The notes below the pieces were generated by a model. The model was given only the letters and a program-made list of their open reading frames with translations, had not been told where the DNA came from and searched no databases. A DNA stretch of 5,710 nt. Origin: an uncultured Bacteroides sp. Lineage in GTDB: Bacteria; Bacteroidota; Bacteroidia; Bacteroidales; Bacteroidaceae. Positions 1-5,710 of the stretch are shown here, piece by piece (the first letter of the stretch is position 1; each line of letters begins with the position of its first letter). The translations under genes and the position numbers were made by a program. Location: NCBI GenBank assembly GCA_900557355.1, contig USSR01000463.1, forward strand, positions 1 through 5,710. The letters are read 5' to 3'.

Positions 1-63
1 AGGCTTTTTATGTATCATAATGTAATCTAATCTACCAGTGTTTACAAGGTTGGTTTTGTACAT
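1..63 (-). CDS. 5' end of an unidentified gene directly behind the GH95-like hydrolase (runs off the window)
   Basis: Only the first 21 codons are present, from an ATG at 63-61 to the window edge, with no stop. The product begins MYKTNLVNTGRL and continues DYIMIHKKP. These residues show no signal peptide or lipobox, so a cytoplasmic protein is possible, but I do not recognise the family. The case for a real gene is its setting: the ATG lies 2 nt after the hydrolase stop codon and 5 nt after a perfect AGGAGG. That spacing implies the two genes share a transcript and are probably translationally coupled. Function is unknown; by position it may belong to the same PUL operon. The frame is too short to judge codon use. 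Confidence 0.6.
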   Translation of the reverse strand, partial: MYKTNLVNTGRLDYIMIHKKP

Positions 64-65
64 TT

Positions 66-2351
66 TTACCTCCTCTGGTGAATGATTTTTAATCCATAAT
101 GATTTTTAGAAGTATGAGGAATCGGAGAAATGATAAAATCTGGCTTTTCTCCTTGGGGGGAAATGAAGACCTCTTCTCCTTTCTTTAAATCAATTTGGAA
201 GGTGTTGTTTGGGAATGATTGTATAGTGAAGTTTCTTTTTCCTTCAAAAATAGGGTTAACTATATCAGTCGTTACAATGCAAGGCTCTCCTGCCAGACTT
301 TTAATATGGATAAATTGTGTCTTTCCTTGCTTTCTACTGGCAGATACTTTAAATGCCCCTTCCGTGCGCAGACCTGAATAAGCAATGTCTTTCCATGTAG
401 CGGGGATAGCTGGGAAAATGCGAATCTTTCCCCCCCAACTCTGTAATAACATATCGTGAATGCTTTGGGCGGCAGATAAAGGTGTCTCAATAACTGGCCC
501 ACTTTCTTTATACATAGTCGTCGAACTAAGAAATTTACCAAATAATTTATTTAGATAGGCTAGTGCATCGTCTCCCTTTCCGATAGCAGAGGAAATGGAA
601 GATGCTCCTGTGCATGAGTAACCTAGGAGAGCTGTGGGCTTGCTTTGCCAAAAAGACAATGATTTCTCAATCATTTCAATATCATTCGGTTGTTCTTTAT
701 TAATTAAGTATAGAGGATAAATAGCAAGTAAATGTGAATAATGTCTGTGTGAGAAAGCATACGGCATATCTTTTCCGATAAGTAATCCATTCTCGTCTGT
801 GGGGTAAGGAGTCAGTTTAAGAAGCACATTTTTCCATGTCTCAATCAATGAATCTTGGATATTCAGACGATGGGCTGATTCTAGTAGTGTTTGGCATCCC
901 CAACGTAGCAGAGCGAGGTCGAAATTGCAATCTTCCACGGTGTCATATTCGGGGGAGTAAGTTGCTGGGAGATGAAGTTTTCCATCGTCTCCTTCTTTCA
1001 GGAAATGCAAATAGTAGTTGATTGATTCTTTTAATAAAGGAAATAATTTATTTCGTAAAATATCATCATCCATTTTATGTCGGTAGATAAGCCATAGGTT
1101 GTGACAGGCCCATGGAAGTAGTCCTACTTGAGCTTTGCCTTTTCCTGGAATTCCTACTTCTGTAGTCATACATTCCAAATTGGAAGCAACCCCTATTCCT
1201 AATGAGTTATGGCGGTAAGCTTTGGGAATGTTGAGGCGTAACTGATCTATATGATTGTAGAGGGCATTTTCTAAAGAAGCTGCCAGATCTAGATGGTCGG
1301 AAGTATTCAGTGCCCAATAGGTAAGTTGAACATTGAGATTCCACCAGACATTCGGCCATGGGGTTTCGGTTAGCCACGGGCCTGTGTTATCTATTAGAGC
1401 ACGATCACCACGTGTTGCAGAGGCTAATTTATACATCTGTATCCAGTAGAAGTTTTCTTTTTGTGCTTCCGGCAGTGTTATGAAACTACTAGGATAGAAA
1501 GTATTCCACCATTTACGATGTGTTTTTTGCATGGGGTGATAACCTTTACGTATAGCTTTTCGGATTTCAGCTTTGCATATTTCACTCGAATTGTTTTGAG
1601 GATATGTATGTGTTAGGTTTATCCATAAGGTGCGTTCTGTTTCGGGGTTATGTGTTTCTTGCCATCCAATGCTCGTTTCTCCTCCTGCCAATAATTTCTG
1701 GACAGATAGATTGACTTCTTTCTCATTACTGATTTTTGCTGTCGGATTAAGTTCGTAATCTTTTGGTATTTTATTGGCTTTTCCTTGTCTTTTGAAAATC
1801 AAATAACGAGGACTATTAGCTTCAGCTGCTATCCATTCCCATTGGAAGTCATGTTCGTCTCCTTCTGTTGTTGCTTTTACTATTATCATCATTTCATCCG
1901 CATGGACAAAACTTCGCAAGTGGATGACTCCTTTAGTTGTCGTAATATCTGTTGAAACTTCAGCATTCCAAAGGTCAAGATGCATCGTTCCATTGATTAT
2001 TTTGCCCTTAGGATGTAGGGCAAAATGTCCGGTAAGTAGTCTAGGGATTCCGAATACATCTCTTTTAGTGCGGTGATCATGTACATCGCAGTTGCCTGTT
2101 TCTAAGCGCAAGTAGTTCTTTCCAGGTTCTTTATAAATCATTAGCCCAAGCTTTCCGTTACCTAAAAAGGCGGAATCATACCAATATTCGGGTAACTTTT
2201 CCCATATCATATCTTGTTGACTCATAAATTGGGGCCAGTCAATATCTTGTTTTATAGTTGCCGGGTGAGCATTCACAAAAAGAATACTGATTAATGATAA
2301 AAGTAGGTAAGAATACAGTTTGTTTAAATAATTCATAGTATGCTTTTTCAT
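66..2351 (-). CDS. Secreted GH95-like glycoside hydrolase (alpha-L-fucosidase/galactosidase-type fold, divergent active site)
   Basis: Complete 761-residue protein, close to the usual GH95 length. Residues 1-28 look like a type I signal peptide (basic start, hydrophobic 12-26, likely cleavage after VNA); there is no lipobox Cys, so a periplasmic location is likely. The N-terminal beta-sandwich carries the signature LGNGKLG at 63-69. The (alpha/alpha)6 barrel carries WNLNVQLTYW at 337-346, where N338 and N340 match the paired Asn of GH95, plus SPE at 466-468 and HRHYSH at 535-540. The C-terminal part has MLLQSWGG (634-641) and FPAIP (646-650). GH95 members remove alpha-L-fucose or alpha-L-galactose from glycans. 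Odd points: there is no Glu in 521-552, where the general acid of classical members sits just before HRH, and the usual IDGNFG motif is IETPLS (621-626). I therefore support the fold and family, not the substrate. ATG at 2351 is chosen over ATG at 2336 (Met6) because it keeps the Lys-rich n-region and suits the promoter at 2377-2384. Confidence 0.85.
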   Translation of the reverse strand: MKKHTMNYLNKLYSYLLLSLISILFVNAHPATIKQDIDWPQFMSQQDMIWEKLPEYWYDSAFLGNGKLGLMIYKEPGKNYLRLETGNCDVHDHRTKRDVFGIPRLLTGHFALHPKGKIINGTMHLDLWNAEVSTDITTTKGVIHLRSFVHADEMMIIVKATTEGDEHDFQWEWIAAEANSPRYLIFKRQGKANKIPKDYELNPTAKISNEKEVNLSVQKLLAGGETSIGWQETHNPETERTLWINLTHTYPQNNSSEICKAEIRKAIRKGYHPMQKTHRKWWNTFYPSSFITLPEAQKENFYWIQMYKLASATRGDRALIDNTGPWLTETPWPNVWWNLNVQLTYWALNTSDHLDLAASLENALYNHIDQLRLNIPKAYRHNSLGIGVASNLECMTTEVGIPGKGKAQVGLLPWACHNLWLIYRHKMDDDILRNKLFPLLKESINYYLHFLKEGDDGKLHLPATYSPEYDTVEDCNFDLALLRWGCQTLLESAHRLNIQDSLIETWKNVLLKLTPYPTDENGLLIGKDMPYAFSHRHYSHLLAIYPLYLINKEQPNDIEMIEKSLSFWQSKPTALLGYSCTGASSISSAIGKGDDALAYLNKLFGKFLSSTTMYKESGPVIETPLSAAQSIHDMLLQSWGGKIRIFPAIPATWKDIAYSGLRTEGAFKVSASRKQGKTQFIHIKSLAGEPCIVTTDIVNPIFEGKRNFTIQSFPNNTFQIDLKKGEEVFISPQGEKPDFIISPIPHTSKNHYGLKIIHQRR
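68..75 (-). promoter_or_regulatory. Strong Shine-Dalgarno sequence for the downstream gene, embedded in the hydrolase 3' end
   Basis: The minus strand reads GAGGAGGT here, with AGGAGG at 74-69 and 5 nt between it and the ATG at 63. The same bases encode the last two hydrolase codons (AGG AGG, Arg-Arg) and run into its TAA stop at 68-66. Bacteroidales genes mostly have A-rich leaders with weak or no Shine-Dalgarno, so a full-strength site is noticeable. It also fixes the start of the next gene. Confidence 0.6.
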
Positions 2352-2376
2352 CTATTAATTAATAATGCTCTCTCTG

Positions 2377-2384
2377 CAAATATA
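2377..2384 (-). promoter_or_regulatory. Probable Bacteroides-type promoter (-7 box) of the hydrolase gene
   Basis: The minus strand reads TATATTTG followed by C, a full match to the Bacteroides -7 consensus TAnnTTTG. It would place transcription start near 2370, giving a leader of about 19 nt before the ATG at 2351. At the expected distance upstream I see no TTTG-type -33 box; the nearest TTG (in AAATTGTCA) is only about 10 nt away. A good -7 with a poor -33 suggests dependence on an activator, for which the neighbouring regulator is the natural candidate (inference). Confidence 0.5.
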
Positions 2385-2403
2385 TAGAGTATGACAATTT
2401 TAC

Positions 2404-2427
2404 GACTATTGGTATTGTTGAATAGTC
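2404..2427. promoter_or_regulatory. Candidate operator: perfect 7-bp dyad immediately upstream of the hydrolase promoter
   Basis: GACTATT at 2404-2410 and AATAGTC at 2421-2427 are exact reverse complements separated by 10 bp (centre 2415.5). If transcription starts near 2370, the dyad spans about -34 to -57, where a class II activator would sit, directly against the missing -33 box. The spacer also carries repeated ATTG words. A site for the AraC-type output domain of the HTCS is plausible but untested; a 7-bp dyad in A/T-rich DNA could also arise by chance. Confidence 0.35.
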
Positions 2428-2617
2428 TTTCATTTTTGTCTAATGTTTTTGTTTGTATGGGGTAAAGAATGTATTTCTTCTTTAAAGGTTGAAGATTTTC
2501 GGGAATTAGCTTTCAGTATTCGTTATGTAGAATATTACTCCTTTTAGATACAATAATGATCTTATTGGCTACTTTTAAGTAATAGCTTCCCTATTGATAT
2601 TTATTTCATTGCCTAAT

Positions 2618-2695
2618 GAGTTTTCGTTTGACTTAAGTCGAACGATAGTTTAACTAAAGTCAAGCTTTCGTTCAACAACTGTCAAACGAAAGCTC
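2618..2695. repeat. 78-bp imperfect palindrome made of three 20-bp dyads on a 22-bp period
   Basis: Three dyads of 8-4-8 form lie at 2625-2644, 2647-2666 and 2669-2688. Their left halves are CGTTTGAC, AGTTTAAC and CGTTCAAC; their right halves are GTCGAACG, GTCAAGCT and GTCAAACG. Starts are exactly 22 bp apart. Units agree pairwise at 13-15 of 22 positions, and GTT, AC and GTC are invariant. The whole block is also symmetric about the middle dyad (centre 2656.5): 29 of 39 opposed positions are complementary plus 2 G-T, and the outer arms at 2618-2632 and 2681-2695 match at 14 of 15. It lies about 150 nt after the regulator stop and about 270 nt before the hydrolase start. Two-turn phasing fits cooperative binding of dimers to one DNA face; as RNA it could fold into one long stem or three short hairpins. 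No T-tract follows, so it is not a standard terminator. Confidence 0.6.
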
Positions 2696-2775
2696 GCTTG
2701 GTAATAAGATAAATAATGCTAATAAGAGAATAAATTGAAAGCTGCATAGTAATGTATTATTATCAGTAATAGCAT

Positions 2776-2809
2776 TTTATGTTCTTTTCCGAACCGAAAT
2801 GAACATAAA
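2776..2809 (-). terminator. Hairpin downstream of the HTCS gene, possible terminator or 3'-end stabiliser
   Basis: Arms TTTATGTTC (2776-2784) and GAACATAAA (2801-2809) are exact reverse complements. Inside them, after one T-T mismatch, TTTC pairs with GAAA, leaving a 6-nt loop: 13 paired bases in all. It begins 38 nt after the regulator stop codon. The stem is A/T-rich and not followed by a clear U-run on the minus strand, so efficient intrinsic termination is uncertain. Its position suggests it marks or protects the 3' end of the regulator mRNA. Confidence 0.35.
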
Positions 2810-2846
2810 TCTCAAGCCAGCAGATTCATATTCGGAATTCACTGAT

Positions 2847-5702
2847 TTATCCTTTTATTTTCTTAATATACTCCGTGGGTAAACATCCGAAATACTTCTT
2901 GAAACTCGTAGCAAAATAAGACGGTGTATTGAATCCTACCATTGTACTGACTTCTGCTATTGTATAGCGGCCATCCTTGAGTAACTTTGCTGCTTCGTTG
3001 AAACGGATCTTTCGTATAAAATCGATAGTCGATTCGCCTGTGATAGCTTTCAATTTAAGATGCAGGTTAGAACGACTCATATTCATTTCTCTGGCAAATT
3101 CGTCAGTAGAGAATTCAATATTATCCATGTTTTTTTCTACAATAGCTACGGCACGTTTCAGTAAAGCTTCATCCATGGCGTTAAACGTAATCTTTTCCGG
3201 TTCCACTTCCAGGGATTTGGAATACCGTTCAAGCATACGTCTACGGGTACGCATCATATTCTGTATCTTCGTAGTCAGGATAGCAAGTGAGAATGGTTTC
3301 GGGATGTAATCATCCGCACCCATTTGCAGACCTTCCATCTGGTCTTTGACTTCGCTTTTAGCAGACAGGATAATCACGGGAATATGACAGGTACGGATAT
3401 TTTGCTTCACATTCTTACACAGTTTGATACCATCCATCACAGGCATCATGACATCAGTTACAATGATGTCAACTTCATTGTCTTTCAGTTTTTCCAAGGC
3501 TTCTTCACCATTCCCGGCTTCCAGCGTATTGAAGAGTTCTGCAAGTCCGCTGCTAAGATAATGGCGGATTTCATTATTGTCTTCTACAATAAGAATAGTG
3601 CCACGCTTCTTGTCACCGGCTTCGATCGTTTCGTTTTCGACCTTTTCCGTATCAATGAAATACATTTCTTTCGAGTTGGTGGAATATACCTGACCTTCCT
3701 CATTCAGAGTGTCATTAGAAGCCAACTCGGAGGATTTATAGGTATTTATGTCTTGTGGCAGATAGACAGAGAAAGTACTGCCTTTACCCTCTTCACTATC
3801 CAGTTCGATACGACCATGGTGCAATTCTACCAGACGTTGTACCAGTGAAAGACCGATACCACTTCCTACATGCTCACTCTCTATCTGATAAAAACGTTCG
3901 AATATTTTTCCCTGTTTGTTGATAGGAATGCCAATACCGGTATCACTAACTTGCAGTACCAGCCAATTATTTTCCTCTTTTAATGTCACAGTGATACTTT
4001 GACCACTTTCCGTATATTTGAAAGCATTTGAAAGCAGGTTATTAACAATCAGTTCCAGATAATTAGGATCAAAAAGTTCCTCTTTATCTTCCAATTCGGA
4101 ATGGAGAGTATAAGTAATCTTTTTGTGGTGCGCCAGTTTATCATAGAACAAGAAATTATCTTGTATGAGTTGATGTGCATTCTCTTTCTTTACTTTTAAC
4201 TCGAAAACTCCCAATTCGGCGCGGCGATAATCCATCAATTGATTGACAAGATGTAGTAGGCGATTAGCGTTGCGTTGGATATATTCCAGTTGATTACGAG
4301 TCCAGCGGTCACTGATCTTATTGATTATTTCTTGTAGAGGAGCTAAGATAAGAGTCAACGGCGTGCGAAGCTCATGGGAAATATTGATGAAGAAACGCAT
4401 CTTCATCTGGTTGATTTCTTCTTGATGTTCCTTATCCCTGCGTTCAATCTCCAACTCTGCCTCCATGCTTTTACGCATCCAGAAGAAGCGGAAGACGAAA
4501 GTGATAAAGCCGATAAAAATAGCGAGGAAAAGCACGATTGCCCACCAGGTCTTGTACCATATAGGGAGAACAATGATTTCTAACATCGTAGGTACAGTGT
4601 TCCATTTCCCGTCACTATTAGCAGCTTTTACCAGAAAATGATAAGTGCCTTGCGGCAAGTTGGAATAGGAGACAGCACGTTTGTCTGTCAGATAATACCA
4701 CTCTTTATCATATCCTTCCAATTTATAAGCGAAAGTATTGTGTTGACCTGAAATATAGTTGGATACCACAAATTCAAGTGTAAAAGCCGTTTGCCATGAT
4801 TTTAGCGTGATACTTTCTGTTTCATTGATATTCTTAGTCAAGATACCGGTTTCATCATCCGGACGGACTGTTTTGTTAAACAGTTGAAGTTTAGTGATAA
4901 CTACCGGAGGAGTGTAAGGGTTGTCCAGTAGGAGTTCCGGGCGGAAAGTTGTGATACCGTTGATACCTCCGAAGTACATTTGTCCGTTAGAGGTGCGGCA
5001 GAATGAAGAAGTATTAAACTGATTACTTTGCAACCCGTCGGATTCCGTAAAATTGCGGAACTTCTCTGTCTCCGGATTGAAACAGGAGATACCACGCGTG
5101 GTGCTTACCCAGAGACGCCCGAAAGTATCTTCCAGGATACCGTAGACCACATTATTGGGTAAACCGTTAGCTGTTGTATATCGTTTGATTTTCTTCTCTT
5201 TTTCATTAAAACAGTAGAAACCTTCACGCGTACCTACCCAAATGATGCCATTGGCAGCTTCATAAATGCAATTGGTAAACATCTTTGTTACAGATGATTC
5301 CGGAAGGATAGGAGCTTTTTCTATTTCGATCCCTTCCTGCTGAAAGACTGATATACCTTCTTCACCACCGATCCAAAGACGTTTACGAGAATCTCTGAAC
5401 AGGATTGTGATTCGTTGTGAAGTAAATGGCGTACCGTCTTTTTCTTTATCTATGGTGGTGAAGCTCCGTTTCTCCGGATTAAAACTAACCAGTGCACTTA
5501 AAGTTCCTAATAAGATACTACCTTCTTTGTCAGGAAGAATGGCATACACATTTTCATTGACCAACTGGCTATTCAGCTGATTGAAACTTTCCATTTGTCC
5601 ACTGTTGCGGTGGAGAACAGTCAGACCACCGGCATGTGTTCCTATATATACAAGTGATTTTTGTTCGTCTACATATACGGCTTTGATATTGTAGACGAAC
5701 AA
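2847..5702 (-). CDS. Hybrid two-component system (HTCS) sensor-regulator, 5'-truncated by the window edge
   Basis: Membrane-bound one-protein phosphorelay that senses a glycan breakdown product in the periplasm and activates its PUL in the cytoplasm. Of the visible 951 residues, about 1-262 are Reg_prop propeller blades (e.g. RLWIGGEEG, IIWVGTREG, RLWVSTTRG) and 316-381 a Y_Y_Y domain. Residues 384-407 form a membrane helix, followed by a charged coiled-coil linker to about 435. The kinase has its H-box at 442-450 with H443, N-box NNLLSNAFKYT (554-564), DTGIGI (587-592) and GSGIGLSLV (613-621). The receiver (702-820) has E707/D708, phosphoacceptor D750, S780 and K802. An AraC-type helix-turn-helix domain fills 844-951. 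All key residues are intact and the frame is open. Full-length HTCS proteins have roughly 1,300-1,450 residues, so several hundred N-terminal ones are missing. The first in-frame start, TTG at 5702, is not genuine: a TGA lies at 5708-5706 and everything beyond 5690 is an inverted duplicate. Trustworthy coding begins at N5 (5690), as NIKAVYVDEQKS. Confidence 0.93.
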   Translation of the reverse strand: MFVYNIKAVYVDEQKSLVYIGTHAGGLTVLHRNSGQMESFNQLNSQLVNENVYAILPDKEGSILLGTLSALVSFNPEKRSFTTIDKEKDGTPFTSQRITILFRDSRKRLWIGGEEGISVFQQEGIEIEKAPILPESSVTKMFTNCIYEAANGIIWVGTREGFYCFNEKEKKIKRYTTANGLPNNVVYGILEDTFGRLWVSTTRGISCFNPETEKFRNFTESDGLQSNQFNTSSFCRTSNGQMYFGGINGITTFRPELLLDNPYTPPVVITKLQLFNKTVRPDDETGILTKNINETESITLKSWQTAFTLEFVVSNYISGQHNTFAYKLEGYDKEWYYLTDKRAVSYSNLPQGTYHFLVKAANSDGKWNTVPTMLEIIVLPIWYKTWWAIVLFLAIFIGFITFVFRFFWMRKSMEAELEIERRDKEHQEEINQMKMRFFINISHELRTPLTLILAPLQEIINKISDRWTRNQLEYIQRNANRLLHLVNQLMDYRRAELGVFELKVKKENAHQLIQDNFLFYDKLAHHKKITYTLHSELEDKEELFDPNYLELIVNNLLSNAFKYTESGQSITVTLKEENNWLVLQVSDTGIGIPINKQGKIFERFYQIESEHVGSGIGLSLVQRLVELHHGRIELDSEEGKGSTFSVYLPQDINTYKSSELASNDTLNEEGQVYSTNSKEMYFIDTEKVENETIEAGDKKRGTILIVEDNNEIRHYLSSGLAELFNTLEAGNGEEALEKLKDNEVDIIVTDVMMPVMDGIKLCKNVKQNIRTCHIPVIILSAKSEVKDQMEGLQMGADDYIPKPFSLAILTTKIQNMMRTRRRMLERYSKSLEVEPEKITFNAMDEALLKRAVAIVEKNMDNIEFSTDEFAREMNMSRSNLHLKLKAITGESTIDFIRKIRFNEAAKLLKDGRYTIAEVSTMVGFNTPSYFATSFKKYFGCLPTEYIKKIKG

Positions 5703-5710
5703 AAATCACT
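5653..5710. repeat. Perfect 20-bp inverted repeat ending exactly at the window edge (probable fold-back artefact)
   Basis: The arm at 5653-5672 (beginning AGTGATTTTTG) is exactly repeated in reverse complement at 5691-5710, with an 18-bp spacer at 5673-5690. The left arm is native HTCS coding sequence (VDEQKSL on the minus strand). The right arm breaks the HTCS frame: it replaces the residues expected before NIKAVY and brings in an in-frame TGA. The right arm ending at the last base of the window points to a contig-end fold-back; a real inversion junction or hairpin end is less likely. Confidence 0.85.

Larger units (their letters stand above)
2352..2846. other. 495-nt non-coding, A/T-rich intergenic region between regulator and hydrolase
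   Basis: I find no credible gene here on either strand; stops are frequent in all frames. The region is unusually long for two neighbouring co-oriented PUL genes, which argues that the hydrolase has its own promoter. From the regulator side it contains a hairpin at 2776-2809, the symmetric palindrome at 2618-2695 with a small extra dyad at 2606-2619, a dyad at 2404-2427, and a -7 promoter box at 2377-2384. I see nothing recognisable in 2428-2600 or 2700-2770. Confidence 0.6.

Noticed and set aside
430..436. Run of seven C (seven G on the coding strand) in the hydrolase, considered as a slippage or phase-variation tract
   Set aside because: The frame is intact through the conserved MLLQSWGG motif and the tract is short; it encodes conserved Trp-Gly-Gly, so composition explains it.
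2521..2560. AAGGAG on the minus strand at about 2540-2545, considered as a ribosome site for a small gene in the intergenic region
   Set aside because: No ATG, GTG or TTG follows at a usable distance with an open frame.
2603..2690. Short regularly spaced repeats considered as a CRISPR array
   Set aside because: The units are 22 bp apart with no spacers between them, diverge by 7-9 positions, and there are no cas genes; this is a phased dyad array, not repeat-spacer structure.
2681..2700. Right arm of the palindrome considered as an intrinsic terminator
   Set aside because: The perfect 10-bp stem AGCTTTCGTT/AACGAAAGCT is present, but neither strand has a T-tract after it and it lies over 150 nt from the nearest stop codon.
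3324..3848. Open frame of 174 codons on the plus strand
   Set aside because: It lies wholly antisense to the receiver and kinase part of the HTCS and has no recognisable domain or leader; it is a coding shadow, as are the other plus-strand frames at 130-381, 836-1021, 2977-3309 and 4374-4583.
5653..5710. Inverted repeat considered as a phase-variable invertible segment or linear-replicon hairpin end
   Set aside because: The 18-bp interior is native HTCS coding sequence with no promoter, no recombinase gene is in view, and the copy stops exactly at the window edge, which fits an assembly or chimera artefact better.

Overview
The window looks like a piece of a polysaccharide utilisation locus (PUL) from a gut Bacteroides or close relative (Bacteroidales). 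The reasons are a hybrid two-component system (HTCS) sensor-regulator of the kind typical of that group, a secreted GH95-like glycoside hydrolase beside it, an A/T-rich leader with a TAnnTTTG-type -7 box, and moderately low GC. All genes read on the minus strand, so the biological order runs from high to low coordinates.

Layout in transcription order. (1) 5702-2847: an HTCS with periplasmic propeller blades, Y_Y_Y domain, one membrane helix, histidine kinase, receiver and AraC-type DNA-binding domain. It is cut at its 5' end by the window edge. The last 20 bases of the window (5691-5710) are an exact inverted copy of 5653-5672 and are probably not genuine gene sequence. (2) 2846-2352: a 495-nt gap without a credible gene. 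It holds a hairpin just after the HTCS stop, a 78-bp imperfect palindrome built from three 20-bp dyads on an exact 22-bp period, a dyad just upstream of a probable promoter, and that promoter. (3) 2351-66: a complete, signal-peptide-bearing GH95-like hydrolase of 761 residues. It keeps the fold signatures of the family, but two positions expected to be catalytic differ from classical fucosidases. (4) 63-1: the start of a further gene, 2 nt after the hydrolase stop, whose strong Shine-Dalgarno sequence lies inside the hydrolase's last codons.

Working model (inference): the HTCS senses an oligosaccharide in the periplasm and activates the hydrolase and the gene behind it from the promoter near 2380. 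That promoter has a good -7 box but no evident -33 box, as expected for an activator-dependent promoter. The substrate cannot be determined from this window. The most interesting unexplained structure is the phased palindrome at 2618-2695. The most important caution is the inverted repeat at the right edge, which looks like an assembly fold-back and creates a false start for the HTCS.
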